Positions 5,784 to 13,851 of a DNA stretch of 24,385 bases are shown one piece after another (position 1 is the stretch's first letter; the number at the start of each line of letters is the position of its first letter). Both the position numbers and the translations under genes were made by a program. Source of the DNA: CAYNSX01 sp964400165 (lineage in GTDB: Bacteria > Armatimonadota > Hebobacteria > CAYNSX01); contig CAYNSX010000037.1 of the NCBI GenBank assembly GCA_964400165.1, forward strand, positions 1 to 24,385. The letters run 5' to 3'. The notes below the pieces were generated by a model that saw only the letters and a program-made list of their open reading frames with translations, searched no databases and was not told where the DNA came from.

Positions 5784-6515
5784 TCAGTAAGTCACGCGCT
5801 GCAACAGCAACCCGCGGGCGGGCACCGGGGCGCCCGGCGGCCGCGGGGCACGGCCCGTCAAGACTTCACTCACCCACTCCGCCGGTCCATCGCCGCCGCC
5901 GATCCGCAGCGCCAGCGTCACCATCCGCCGCACCATCTGGTAGAGGAACGCATTGCCCTCCACCGTCAGCACCGCAAACGCGCCCTGGCGCCGGCAGCCG
6001 GCGCGGTACACCTCGCGCTGCGTGTTCCGTCCGGCGACGCCGGCCGTGAACGCGCGAAAATCGTGCGCACCGACAAACCCGTGCAGCGCCCGATCCACCC
6101 GCGCCCAGTCCACCGGAGCCGCCGTATGATAGCAGAAGCGCTCCAGCAGCGCCGACCCGCTGGGCCGGTTCAACACCAGGTACGCATAGGTGCGGCTCCG
6201 CGCACTGAAGCGCGCGTGAAACTGGTCATCCGCCTCGGCGGCGTCGCGCACGCGGATCTGCGCGGGCAGCCGCCCGTTCGCTGCCGCCAGCAGCCGGTCC
6301 GGCGGGATCGGCCGCCCGGTCCGGAAATTCACCACCTGCCCCAGTGCGTGCGCACCGGCATCCGTCCGGCTCGCCGCCGTCAGGCGTACCGGCTCGCCGA
6401 GCACTCGTTGCAGCGCCGCTTCCAATTCGCCCTGGATCGTCGGGCGGGTGCGCTGGCGCTGAAAGCCGGCGTACCCGGTCCCGTCGTACTCGAGCATGAG
6501 CCGGAGGTTGCGCAC
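5784..6515 (-). CDS. truA: tRNA pseudouridine synthase A
   Basis: 243 residues; converts U38-U40 of the tRNA anticodon arm to pseudouridine. It opens with the typical LEYDGTGYAGFQRQ and carries the catalytic Asp52 in SRTDAGAHALGQ (the family usually has RTDAGVHA, so one neutral change). The FLYQMVRRMV segment near 210 is also typical. The start is a GTG at 6515, 12 nt past the rplQ stop. The first ATG, six codons later, would cut into the conserved N-terminus. The position after rplQ and before rplM is common in Gram-positive and related phyla. Confidence 0.95.
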   Translation of the reverse strand: MRNLRLMLEYDGTGYAGFQRQRTRPTIQGELEAALQRVLGEPVRLTAASRTDAGAHALGQVVNFRTGRPIPPDRLLAAANGRLPAQIRVRDAAEADDQFHARFSARSRTYAYLVLNRPSGSALLERFCYHTAAPVDWARVDRALHGFVGAHDFRAFTAGVAGRNTQREVYRAGCRRQGAFAVLTVEGNAFLYQMVRRMVTLALRIGGGDGPAEWVSEVLTGRAPRPPGAPVPARGLLLQRVTY

Positions 6516-6527
6516 CCGGCGCGCCGT

Positions 6528-6893
6528 TCACTCGCTGAAGTCCACCAACTCCAAGAGCGCGACCGGCGCCGCGTCGCCGCGGCGCACGCCGGTGCGCACA
6601 ATGCGCGCGTAACCGCCTGGGCGCGTCTTGTACTGCGGCGCCACCACTTCGAACAGCCGCTTGATGACCGCGGGCTGATTACCGAGGTGACGCCGCGCCC
6701 GGCGCATGGCGGCGATGTCGCCGCCGCGGGCGCTAGTGATGAGTTTCTCCAACACCGGCTTGGCCTCTTTCGCGCGCACGACGGTGGTCTCGATGCGGCC
6801 GTGCTTGATGACGCCCGTCACGATGCTGCGCAGGATCGCGTCGCGCTGGTCACCGGCGCGGCCAAGCGTGCGATGGGCGCGGCGGTGGCGCAT
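6528..6893 (-). CDS. rplQ: 50S ribosomal protein L17 (bL17)
   Basis: 121 residues, family-typical length; the protein lies near the polypeptide exit. It begins MRHRRAHRTLGR and contains the conserved KEAKPVLEKLITSAR and the RPGGYARIVRTGVRRGDAAP segment. The ATG overlaps the rpoA stop by one base (TGATG), the classic rpoA-rplQ coupling of the alpha operon. Confidence 0.97.
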   Translation of the reverse strand: MRHRRAHRTLGRAGDQRDAILRSIVTGVIKHGRIETTVVRAKEAKPVLEKLITSARGGDIAAMRRARRHLGNQPAVIKRLFEVVAPQYKTRPGGYARIVRTGVRRGDAAPVALLELVDFSE

Positions 6894-7924
6894 CAGGCGT
6901 CCTCGTCGTCCTCGTCATCATCGGCTGCGGCAACGACGCCGTTGTCGCCGGTGTCATCGCGCAGAGACAGCTTGAATTCAGCCAGTTTCTCGCGCACTTC
7001 ATCGAGCGATTTCTGGCCAAAGTTGCGGATGTCCATCAGTTGCTGCGGCGTCAGGTCAGCGAGTTCGCCGAGCGTCGTCACGCCCGCCCGCTTCAGGCAG
7101 TTCGAGGTGCGCACGGAGAAATCGAGTTCTTCGACGCGCATGCGGCGCGCCGGCTCGTCGCCGCCGCCGAGCATGCTCAAATCGTCGCCGGCCCGGCCGA
7201 CATCGAAGAAGAGCAGGAGGTAGCGGTCGAGCACCTTGGCCGCTTCGCTCACGGCTTCGTCGGGCGCGATGGCGCCGTTGGTGCGCACTTCGAGGATGAG
7301 GCGGTCGTGGTCGGTGCGCCGGCCGACGCGCGTCGGTTCGACCCGGTAGGCGACATGCCGCACCGGGCTGTAGAGCGCGTCGATCGGGATGAGACCGATC
7401 GGCTTGGGGGCGAGCGCGTCGCTGTGCTCGTCACCGGAAACATAGCCCTTGCCGACGCCGACATGCAGTTCCATGGTCAGGTGGACATCGGCGCTGTCGA
7501 CGGTGGCGATGTGCATGTCGGAGTTGACGACTTCGATTTCCGGCGGCGCTTCCAGGTCGGCGGCGACAAGTTCGCCGGCGCCGCGCCGGTCGAGCCGCAG
7601 GATGCGGGGGATGTCGGCCATTGCGTCGCCGGCCGGCTTCACCCGCAGCGCCAGTTCTTTCAAATTGAGCAGGATTTCCATCACATCTTCGACGATGCCG
7701 GGGATGACGGCGAATTCGTGGGCGACATCACGGCCGTTGGCCCCGAGGCGCACATGCGTCACCGCGGCGCCGGTCAGCGACGAGAGCAGCACCCGCCGCA
7801 GCGAATTGCCGAGCGTCGTCCCATACCCGCGCTCGAGCGGCTCGACGCTGAAGATGCCGAACTTGGCGTCGGCGCCGTCATCAAGGCGTTCGATCTTGGG
7901 CGACAGTTGGTCCATCATCAACAT
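6893..7924 (-). CDS. rpoA: DNA-directed RNA polymerase, alpha subunit
   Basis: 343 residues. The N-terminal dimerisation domain (about 1-235) shows GYGTTLGNSLRRVLLSSLTGAAVTHV. A linker follows, then the C-terminal DNA-binding domain (about 255-320) with LKRAGVTTLGELADLTPQQLMDIRNFGQKSLDEV. The last residues form an acidic tail (ADDDEDDEDA at the end), longer than in most homologues. Three nearby ATGs are possible; 7924 has GGAGG 6 nt upstream and is preferred. It follows rpsD after 15 nt and is translationally coupled to rplQ. Confidence 0.98.
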   Translation of the reverse strand: MLMMDQLSPKIERLDDGADAKFGIFSVEPLERGYGTTLGNSLRRVLLSSLTGAAVTHVRLGANGRDVAHEFAVIPGIVEDVMEILLNLKELALRVKPAGDAMADIPRILRLDRRGAGELVAADLEAPPEIEVVNSDMHIATVDSADVHLTMELHVGVGKGYVSGDEHSDALAPKPIGLIPIDALYSPVRHVAYRVEPTRVGRRTDHDRLILEVRTNGAIAPDEAVSEAAKVLDRYLLLFFDVGRAGDDLSMLGGGDEPARRMRVEELDFSVRTSNCLKRAGVTTLGELADLTPQQLMDIRNFGQKSLDEVREKLAEFKLSLRDDTGDNGVVAAADDDEDDEDA

Positions 7925-7939
7925 CGCAGCCCTCCAGCG

Positions 7940-8569
7940 TCAGCGGGCGTAGTATTCGATGATCAGGTGTTCGGCGATCGGCGTATCGATCTGGTCGCGG
8001 GTGGGCAGCGCCAGCACCTTGGCCGCCAGATTGCCGTCTTCCGGCTGCAGCCAGGCCGGCGCCCGCCGCGCCTGCCCGAGTGCCGCCTTCACGCCCGGAT
8101 GCTCCACACTCGATGCCGCCAGCCGGACCACATGGCCGGGCCGCACCTGGAACGACGGCACATCGACGCGCCGCCCGTCCACCAAGATGTGCCCGTGGCG
8201 CACGACTTGCCGCGCCTCGCTGCGCGACCGCCCGAACCCAGCGCGGAACACGACATTGTCGAGCCGCGATTCGAGGATCTGCAGCAGCGTCTGGCCGGTG
8301 TGGCCCCGGCGCCGTTCGGCTTCGGCGAAGTAGCGGCGGAACTGCCGCTCGAGGACGCCGTACACCGCGCGGAGTTTCTGCTTCTCCCGCAGACGCAATC
8401 CGTAATCCGATATCCGCCGGCGCCGCTGCGCCTTGGCCGCGGACGAGCCGGGCGGGAACGGCCGCTTCTCGAAGGGGCACTTGGCCGTGTAGCACTTCGG
8501 CCCCTTGAAGTAGAGTTTCATCCCCTCCCGCCGGCACAGCCGGCAGACCGGCCCGATGTAGCGCGCCAT
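7940..8569 (-). CDS. rpsD: 30S ribosomal protein S4 (uS4), zinc-binding form
   Basis: 209 residues; primary 16S rRNA-binding assembly protein that often represses its own operon. The N-terminus MARYIGPVCRLCRREG carries a zinc motif with Cys9, Cys12, Cys26 and Cys31, so this is the C+ form. The S4 RNA-binding domain follows (SRLDNVVFRAGFGRSRSEARQ near 100-120, then HILVDGRRVDVPS). It lies between rpsK and rpoA, the usual alpha-operon order. No leader long enough for an S4 binding site is visible immediately upstream. Confidence 0.97.
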   Translation of the reverse strand: MARYIGPVCRLCRREGMKLYFKGPKCYTAKCPFEKRPFPPGSSAAKAQRRRRISDYGLRLREKQKLRAVYGVLERQFRRYFAEAERRRGHTGQTLLQILESRLDNVVFRAGFGRSRSEARQVVRHGHILVDGRRVDVPSFQVRPGHVVRLAASSVEHPGVKAALGQARRAPAWLQPEDGNLAAKVLALPTRDQIDTPIAEHLIIEYYAR

Positions 8570-8572
8570 CGC

Positions 8573-8968
8573 CTAGACTCGCCGCTTCTTCTTCGGCCGG
8601 CAGCCGTTGTGGGGGACGGGCGTGACATCGCGCAGACGCGTCACCTGCAAGCCCGCCACTTCGAGCGACCGGATGGCCGTCTCACGGCCGCTGCCCGGGC
8701 CGTGCACTTGCACTTCCACCTGCCGCATGCCGAATTCGGCGACCGCCTTGGCGCAGCGCTCCGCCGCCTGCGAGGCGGCGAAGGGCGTGCCCTTGCGGCT
8801 GCCCTTGTAGCCCACCATGCCGGCGCTGGCGGCTGCCAGCGTGTTCCCCTCGGGGTCGGTGATGGTGATGATGGTGTTGTTGAAAGTCGCCTGGATGTAC
8901 ACCTTGCCCAGGGGAACGACTCGCTTCTCTTTGCGCTTGACGCGCGTTGCGCCCTTGCGTTTCGCCAT
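8573..8968 (-). CDS. rpsK: 30S ribosomal protein S11 (uS11)
   Basis: 131 residues; platform protein that helps select the correct tRNA and contacts S7. Conserved segments are IQATFNNTIITITDPEGN (residues about 27-44), the GYKGSRKGTPFAAS stretch, the PGSGRETAIRSL loop and the canonical end PHNGCRPKKKRRV. An N-terminal Lys/Arg-rich stretch is normal for the family. It ends 3 nt before the rpsD ATG. Confidence 0.98.
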   Translation of the reverse strand: MAKRKGATRVKRKEKRVVPLGKVYIQATFNNTIITITDPEGNTLAAASAGMVGYKGSRKGTPFAASQAAERCAKAVAEFGMRQVEVQVHGPGSGRETAIRSLEVAGLQVTRLRDVTPVPHNGCRPKKKRRV

Positions 8969-8989
8969 GCCGGGTGTCCTGTCCTCGCC

Positions 8990-9370
8990 TTATGCCTTGG
9001 TCGGGGCAGCGCGCTTGCGCCCGATGGTCTTGCGCGGGCCCTTGCGGGTCCGGGCGTTGGTGCGCGTCCGCTGCCCGCGCACGGGCAGACCGCGCCGGTG
9101 GCGGACGCCGCGGAAACTGCCGATCTCCATCAGCCGGCGAATGTCGGCGCTCACTTGCCGCCGCAAGTCGCCTTCCACCGGCTTGGTGTCAACCAACTCA
9201 CGCAACCGCGCCAGTTCGGTTTCGGTCAAATCCTTCATTTTGGTCATCGGGTCGATGCCCGCCTGGTGCGCCAACTCAATACCGCGCGGGATGCCGACAC
9301 CGTAGATGTGCGACAGCGCGTACGGCAGGCGCTTGTTGTCGGGCAGGTCGACGCCTGCGATGCGCGCCAT
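8990..9370 (-). CDS. rpsM: 30S ribosomal protein S13 (uS13)
   Basis: 126 residues; head protein bridging to L5 and contacting P-site tRNA. I placed the start at the ATG at 9370 because the protein then begins MARIAGVDLPDNKR, the universal S13 N-terminus. The longer frame upstream runs through rpmJ and is not homologous. Conserved features are IYGVGIPRG, the GSFRGVRHRRGLPVRGQRT block and the basic tail TNARTRKGPRKTI. Only 2 nt separate it from the rpmJ stop. Confidence 0.97.
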   Translation of the reverse strand: MARIAGVDLPDNKRLPYALSHIYGVGIPRGIELAHQAGIDPMTKMKDLTETELARLRELVDTKPVEGDLRRQVSADIRRLMEIGSFRGVRHRRGLPVRGQRTRTNARTRKGPRKTIGRKRAAPTKA

Positions 9371-9372
9371 CG

Positions 9373-9489
9373 TTACCCTTGCACCTGTTTGTGGTTGGGG
9401 CTGACGCGGCAAATAACCCGCACGCGCCCGTGGCGGCGGATCACTTTACAGTTCGCGCACATTTTTTTCACCGACGCACGCACCTTCAT
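9373..9489 (-). CDS. rpmJ: 50S ribosomal protein L36 (bL36), zinc-binding form
   Basis: A 38-codon gene. Its minus-strand product begins MKVRASVKKMCANCKVIRRH and ends SPNHKQVQG, the standard L36. The zinc ligands Cys11, Cys14, Cys27 and His33 are all present, so it is the C+ form. GGAG lies 9 nt before the ATG. The position between infA and rpsM is the classical one. Confidence 0.97.
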   Translation of the reverse strand: MKVRASVKKMCANCKVIRRHGRVRVICRVSPNHKQVQG

Positions 9490-9526
9490 CCAGTCAGACT
9501 CCAGTGTGGGGGCATCCGGGGGGAAC

Positions 9527-9832
9527 CTAGCGCATTCTATACACGATTCGCCCGCGACTCAAGTCGTAGGGCGAGAGTTCCACCCGAACCCGGTCACCCG
9601 GCAGGATGCGGATGTAGTGCGTCCGCATCTTGCCCGAGACATAGGCCAGGATGAGCGGTCCTTGGTCGAGTTTGACGCGAAACATGGCGTTGGGCAGCGT
9701 TTCGACGACTTCGCCCTCGGCTTCGATCCCCCGCTCCTTGCCGGAGGCGGCGGCAGCGGCGGAACGCCGCTCTTCCCGGGCTTTGTCGTTCCGGGCCTTT
9801 CGGGGGCCGCGGCGCGGCGGCGGGCGCCTCAT
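9527..9832 (-). CDS. infA: Translation initiation factor IF-1 with N-terminal extension
   Basis: 101 residues against the usual 71-73. The S1-like OB fold starts near residue 32 (KERGIEAEGEVVETLPNAMFRV) and continues through SGKMRTHYIRILPGDRVRVELSPYDLSRGRIVYR, a clear match. IF-1 binds the 30S A site during initiation. Residues 1-30 form a Pro/Arg/Ala-rich extension. They contain no Met, Val or Leu after the first residue, so there is no ATG, GTG or TTG between the first codon and the IF-1 body. The ATG also overlaps the map stop (ATGA). The extension therefore looks genuine. Confidence 0.93.
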   Translation of the reverse strand: MRRPPPRRGPRKARNDKAREERRSAAAAASGKERGIEAEGEVVETLPNAMFRVKLDQGPLILAYVSGKMRTHYIRILPGDRVRVELSPYDLSRGRIVYRMR

Positions 9833-10644
9833 GCCGCCCCCCCGCCCAGCGCCCCGCCGGCCGTCAGCACTTCGGGCGGGCCGTCGGTGACGGCGACGGT
9901 GTGCTCGAAATGGGCGGCCAGACTGCCGTCGGCGGTGCGTAGCGTCCAGCCGTCGGCATCCTGGCGCAGCCGCCAGTCACCGAGCGAGAACATCGGCTCG
10001 ATGGCCAGGGTCATTCCGGGTTCCAGAGGAACCCGGTCAGCGTCGGCGACGAAATTCGGCACTTGCGGCTCCTCGTGCATTGCGCGCCCGACGCCGTGTC
10101 CGACGAGGTCGCGGATGACGCTGACCCCGGCGGCGGCGGCGCACGCTTGAATGGCGCGGGAAATGTCGGCGATTTCCCGGCCCGCCACGGCTTGCGCGAT
10201 GCCGGCGTCGAGCGCGGCGCGCGTCACGGTCATCAGGCGCTGCGCGTCGGGGCTGACGGGTTCCAGTCCGATGGTGGTGGCCGCGTCGACATAGAACCCT
10301 TCAAGGAGAATGCCGGCGTCGATGCTCAACACATCGCCGGCCAGCAGGCGCCGGTCGCCGGGGATGCCGTGCACGACTTCATCGTTCACGGAAGTGCAGA
10401 TACTCGCCGGATAGCCGCGGTAGCCGAGGAACGCCGCTTCGGCGCCGAGGGCGTCGATGGCTTCGGCGGCCAGGCGGTCGAGGTCGCCCGTGGTGACGCC
10501 GGGCTTGGCGGCGCGGCGGAGTTCATCGAGGACGACGGACAGAATGCGCCCGGCGCGCCGCATAATCGCCAGGTCGGCGGGCGATTTGTGTTCGATGCCC
10601 GGCCGCAAGGAGGCGCTGGAGCCGCGCGCGTTCATGGCGCGCAT
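9829..10644 (-). CDS. map: Methionine aminopeptidase, type I
   Basis: 271 residues; removes the initiator methionine from new proteins. All five metal ligands can be placed: Asp109 and Asp120 (SIDAGILLEGFYVDAATT), His183 (LVGHGVGRAMHEEP), Glu216 (AIEPMF) and Glu247 (FEHTVAVTDG), with substrate-binding His92 in VVHGIPG. There is no N-terminal zinc-finger extension, so type Ia. The start at 10644 overlaps adk by 13 nt. The ATG three codons later (10635) would overlap as ATGA, like many junctions here, and is equally likely. Confidence 0.96.
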   Translation of the reverse strand: MRAMNARGSSASLRPGIEHKSPADLAIMRRAGRILSVVLDELRRAAKPGVTTGDLDRLAAEAIDALGAEAAFLGYRGYPASICTSVNDEVVHGIPGDRRLLAGDVLSIDAGILLEGFYVDAATTIGLEPVSPDAQRLMTVTRAALDAGIAQAVAGREIADISRAIQACAAAAGVSVIRDLVGHGVGRAMHEEPQVPNFVADADRVPLEPGMTLAIEPMFSLGDWRLRQDADGWTLRTADGSLAAHFEHTVAVTDGPPEVLTAGGALGGGAA

Positions 10645-11312
10645 GCTCTGACTTCTGCGCCGAGGGAGGCCAGCAGTTCGTTCACGCGGCGCTGCACTTC
10701 GTCCGGCGGCAGTGTGCCGTCGACATCGACCAGCAGGCGGCGCCGGCGGTAGAAGGCGAGCAGCGGCTGCGTCTGCGACTCATAGACCGCCAGACGCCGC
10801 CGGATGGCCGCTTCCGTGTCGTCGGCGCGCTGCGCCAGCGCGCTGCCGCACTGATTGCAAATACCCTCTCGCTTCGGTTTCTGATCGGGCGTGTCGATGT
10901 GATAAATCTTGGCGCACTGCGGACACACACGCCGCCCAGTCAGTCGCCGCATGAGTTCCTTCTCGTCCACCATCAAGTTAACCACGCCGTTGAGGCGCTG
11001 CTTTCGCTCGGCGAGGACGCGGTCGAGCGCCAGGGCTTGTTCGAGCGTGCGCGGATAGCCGTCGAGCAGAAACCCGTGCACGGCGTCGTTCGAGGTGAGA
11101 TAGGCATGCATCATATCGATGACCAGCTGATCAGGGACGAGATCGCCCCGGTCCATGAAGGCCTTGGCGTGTTTGCCCAGGTCGGTCCCGTCGCGCACAT
11201 TGGCGCGCAGCAGATCACCGGCGGCGTAATGCGGCACCCCCCACGACCGGCAGAGCCCCGCGGCCTGTGTGCCTTTGCCGGCGCCGGGCGGACCGAACAG
11301 AATCACCCGCAT
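10632..11312 (-). CDS. adk: Adenylate kinase, zinc-containing long form
   Basis: 226 residues; interconverts ATP + AMP and 2 ADP. The P-loop GPPGAGKGT is at 7-15, the AMP-binding region holds DLLRANV and FLLDGYPRT (82-89), and the LID contains a zinc site with Cys130, Cys133, Cys152 and Cys155. The position between secY and map is the usual one in the spc operon. The ATG follows the secY stop directly (TAAATG). Confidence 0.97.
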   Translation of the reverse strand: MRVILFGPPGAGKGTQAAGLCRSWGVPHYAAGDLLRANVRDGTDLGKHAKAFMDRGDLVPDQLVIDMMHAYLTSNDAVHGFLLDGYPRTLEQALALDRVLAERKQRLNGVVNLMVDEKELMRRLTGRRVCPQCAKIYHIDTPDQKPKREGICNQCGSALAQRADDTEAAIRRRLAVYESQTQPLLAFYRRRRLLVDVDGTLPPDEVQRRVNELLASLGAEVRACAP

Positions 11313-12686
11313 TTATTTCAGGAATCCTTCATAGTGCCGCATCACCAGGTGCGCCTCGATCTGCTGCATCGTATCGAGCGCGACGCCCACGACGATGAGA
11401 ACCGAGGTCCCGCCGATGAGCGAGGTGTATTGGGTGGACACATGGGTCCAGTGCGGCACCCAATACTGTGTCAGGGCGATGAGGGCCAGGAACAAGCCGC
11501 CCGCAAGGGTCACCCGTTCGAGGACGCGGGCGAGGTAATCCGTCGTCTGTTTGCCCGGGCGATAGCCGGGCACCACGCTATTTTGCTTCTTCAAATTATC
11601 GGAGACCTCTTCCACATTGAACACAATCGCCGTGTAGAAGAAAGTGAAGACCACCACCAGCGTAAAGTAAATGATCGACCCGGGGACGGTCGTCGGCAGC
11701 AGCCAACTCAGATACTTACCAACGGTCAATGTCATGTCCGGGGTCAACCGCTGTTCGATCGCTCCCATGATTTGGGCCGGGAAGAAGAGCAGCGACATCG
11801 CAAAGATGATCGGCATGACGCCGGCGGTGTTCACGCGGATGGGCAGATAGGTGGAGGCGCTGCTGACGATCTGCCGCCCGATCTGCCGCCGGGCGTGCTG
11901 AATGGGGATGCGCCGATGCGCCTGCGAAACGGCTACGATGAGGGCGATGGTGAGCAGAAACGCGGCGAAGAATATCAAGATGTTGATTGGTGGATAGGCA
12001 CCAGCGCGCCAGTAAGTGTAAATATCGTGCACCATATCCGGCAGTCGGAGGACGATACCGGCGAAGATGATGAGCGAGATGCCGTTGCCGATGCCTTTGT
12101 CGGTGATGACTTCGCCCATCCACATCAAAAACGCCACCCCCGCCGTCAGCGTGATGGCAACGTAGAGGGTAGTTGGCGACAGCATCGTGCCGAACAGGCC
12201 GGTCCCGCTCGACTCGACGACGCCCGACAGGAAGGTGTTCAGCATGAAAAGGGACTGGATGAATGCCAGACCGATGGCCGACCAGCGGGTGTATTGGGAG
12301 AGTTTGCGGCGGCCGTACTCCCCCTCCCGCCGTAGCTGTTGCAGCGGCGGGACGAAGTAACCGAGGATCTGGAACAGGATGGACGCCGTGATGTAGGGCA
12401 TGATGCCGAGCGCGATGACGCTGAATTTCCGCAACGCACCGCCGGCGAACACATCGAGGAGACCGAGCAACTGTCCGGCGCCGCCTTGGAACAGCCGCTC
12501 CAACTCATCCCGGCTGACATGCGGGATGGGAATGTGGGCGGTGACGACATACAGCCCGAACATCCCGAAGACAACGAGGATGCGCTTGCGCAAGTCCGGC
12601 AGATGAAAGGCGGCGAGGAACGCGAGCGCTTGCGCCCAGCCCCCGGCCTGGGCCGCGCGCGGCCCCGGGGCGCTGCCGGACATCAT
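11313..12686 (-). CDS. secY: Protein translocase channel subunit SecY
   Basis: 457 residues, inner-membrane protein with ten predicted hydrophobic segments; forms the Sec export channel with SecE and SecG. Hallmarks are HIPIPHVSRDEL after the first membrane helix, the plug region GALRKFSVIALGIMPYITASI, the GIGNGISLIIFAGIV segment and the C-terminal GGTSVLIVVGVALDTMQQIEAHLVMRHYEGFLK region (given only as landmark words here: GGTSVLIVVGV, HYEGFLK). The ATG overlaps the rplO stop (ATGA). Confidence 0.98.
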   Translation of the reverse strand: MMSGSAPGPRAAQAGGWAQALAFLAAFHLPDLRKRILVVFGMFGLYVVTAHIPIPHVSRDELERLFQGGAGQLLGLLDVFAGGALRKFSVIALGIMPYITASILFQILGYFVPPLQQLRREGEYGRRKLSQYTRWSAIGLAFIQSLFMLNTFLSGVVESSGTGLFGTMLSPTTLYVAITLTAGVAFLMWMGEVITDKGIGNGISLIIFAGIVLRLPDMVHDIYTYWRAGAYPPINILIFFAAFLLTIALIVAVSQAHRRIPIQHARRQIGRQIVSSASTYLPIRVNTAGVMPIIFAMSLLFFPAQIMGAIEQRLTPDMTLTVGKYLSWLLPTTVPGSIIYFTLVVVFTFFYTAIVFNVEEVSDNLKKQNSVVPGYRPGKQTTDYLARVLERVTLAGGLFLALIALTQYWVPHWTHVSTQYTSLIGGTSVLIVVGVALDTMQQIEAHLVMRHYEGFLK

Positions 12687-13141
12687 GTGATGGGCTCCGC
12701 CGTCCCGCCCGCGGCCTCGATCTTGGCCTTGGCGCTAACCGAGAAGTGGTGTGCGCGGACGGTGAGCGCCCGGTCAATCTCGCCGGCGCCGAGGACGCGC
12801 AGGCCGTCGCCGAGTTTGCGGATGATGCGCCGCTCGAGCAGCAGGCCGGGCGTCACCACGGTCTTGGCGTCGAAGCGCTGCAGGTCGCGCACATTCACCC
12901 AGGCATACTCGGTGCGCAGGTGGCCGATGGGCATCGCACCCTTGTTCTGGCCGCGCAGTTTCTTGAAGCGGCGGTAGAGCGGCGTGCGGATGCCTTCGAA
13001 GCCGGGCGGCACTTGCTCGCGGGCGTTCTGTCCCTTCATGCCGCGGCCGGAGGTCTTGCCCTGGCCGGCGGCGATGCCGATGCCCTTGCGCTTCGGCTTG
13101 CGGCGGGCGCCGCGATTGGGGCGCAAATCATCGAGTCGCAC
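12683..13141 (-). CDS. rplO: 50S ribosomal protein L15 (uL15)
   Basis: 152 residues. The N-terminal Gly/Arg-rich segment that threads into 23S rRNA is present (GIGIAAGQGKTSGRGMKGQ), followed by the folded C-terminal domain with GEIDRALTVRAHHFS. The start is a GTG at 13141 inside rpmD, overlapping it by 14 nt. This gives the standard N-terminus RLDDLRPNRGARR. It is coupled to secY downstream. Confidence 0.96.
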   Translation of the reverse strand: MRLDDLRPNRGARRKPKRKGIGIAAGQGKTSGRGMKGQNAREQVPPGFEGIRTPLYRRFKKLRGQNKGAMPIGHLRTEYAWVNVRDLQRFDAKTVVTPGLLLERRIIRKLGDGLRVLGAGEIDRALTVRAHHFSVSAKAKIEAAGGTAEPIT

Positions 13142-13331
13142 GGCGCGCCTCCACGGGTTCCACCGTCACCAAATGCTGCACCTTGCGCACCATCCCGCGC
13201 ACCGACGCGCTGTCGTCGTGCACGACCGACTGGCGGATGCGCAGCAGCCCGAGCGACTTCACCGTCGCCTTCTGGTCCACCCGGTAGCCGATGGCGCTCT
13301 TGACGAGCGTAATCCTAAGTTGCGGCGGCAC
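13128..13331 (-). CDS. rpmD: 50S ribosomal protein L30 (uL30)
   Basis: 67 residues, slightly longer than the usual 58-60. The family pattern LRITLVKSAIGYRVDQKATVKSLGL is followed by VVHDDSASVRGMVRKVQHLVTVE. The start is a GTG at 13331, inside the last codons of rpsE (17-nt overlap); no ATG is available before the conserved strand. The spc order rpsE-rpmD-rplO supports the call. Confidence 0.95.
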   Translation of the reverse strand: MPPQLRITLVKSAIGYRVDQKATVKSLGLLRIRQSVVHDDSASVRGMVRKVQHLVTVEPVEARRATR

Positions 13332-13851
13332 CGGCGGCCTCCTTCCGGCGATAGGGCAGCTTGCCGCGCTGTTCTAGGACATCTTCCGGCGTCCGCATCT
13401 GCTGCAGGGCCGCGAGGGTGGCCTTCACAGTGTTGATCGGGTTGTCGGACCCGAGCGACTTGGCCAGCACATCGCGGATGCCGACGCAGTCCATCACGGC
13501 GCGCACCGGCGCGCCGGCGATGACGCCCGTCCCCGGCGCCGCCGAGCGGACGATGACGCGCGACGCCCCAAAGACGCCGACGGCATCGTGCGGCACGCTG
13601 GAACCGGTGAGCGCGACGCGGATCAGCGCCTTGCGCGCCGAGTCCAGGCCCTTGCGGATGGCGTCGGGCACTTCTTTCGCCTTGCCCAGGCCGACGCCGA
13701 CGACGCCGCGCTTGTCACCGACGACGACCAGCGCGTTCCAGCGCAGGTGCCGCCCGCCCTTGTGCACTTTTTGGACGCGGTTGATGTTGACGACCTTTTC
13801 CACCAGGTCGAGTTCCGCCACATTGACTTTGCCCGTCTTCGTCGTGCTCAA
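13315..13851 (-). CDS. rpsE: 30S ribosomal protein S5 (uS5)
   Basis: 178 residues; lines the mRNA entry channel and affects decoding fidelity. The double-stranded-RNA-like N-terminal domain reads VVNINRVQKVHKGGRHLRW, then GVGLGKAKEVPDAIRKGLDSA. The C-terminal domain has APGTGVIAGAPVRAV and VLAKSLGSDNPINTVKAT. The start codon is TTG at 13851, overlapping the rplR stop as TTGA. No ATG or GTG fits better. Confidence 0.96.
   Translation of the reverse strand: MSTTKTGKVNVAELDLVEKVVNINRVQKVHKGGRHLRWNALVVVGDKRGVVGVGLGKAKEVPDAIRKGLDSARKALIRVALTGSSVPHDAVGVFGASRVIVRSAAPGTGVIAGAPVRAVMDCVGIRDVLAKSLGSDNPINTVKATLAALQQMRTPEDVLEQRGKLPYRRKEAAGAAAT

Noticed and set aside
7040..10150. A 1036-codon open frame on the plus strand across rpoA, rpsD, rpsK, rpsM, rpmJ, infA and part of map
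   Set aside because: It lies opposite seven well-recognised genes, has a His/Arg/Gly-rich composition typical of antisense frames in GC-rich DNA, and shows no domain I recognise.
10811..11068. Tyr for Phe in the adenylate kinase DGFPRT motif as a functional oddity
   Set aside because: DGYPRT occurs in functional bacterial adenylate kinases; all other key residues are normal.
10899..12335. A 478-codon plus-strand open frame opposite secY and adk
   Set aside because: Charged, His/Asp-rich antisense reading with no recognisable family; secY is certain on the other strand.
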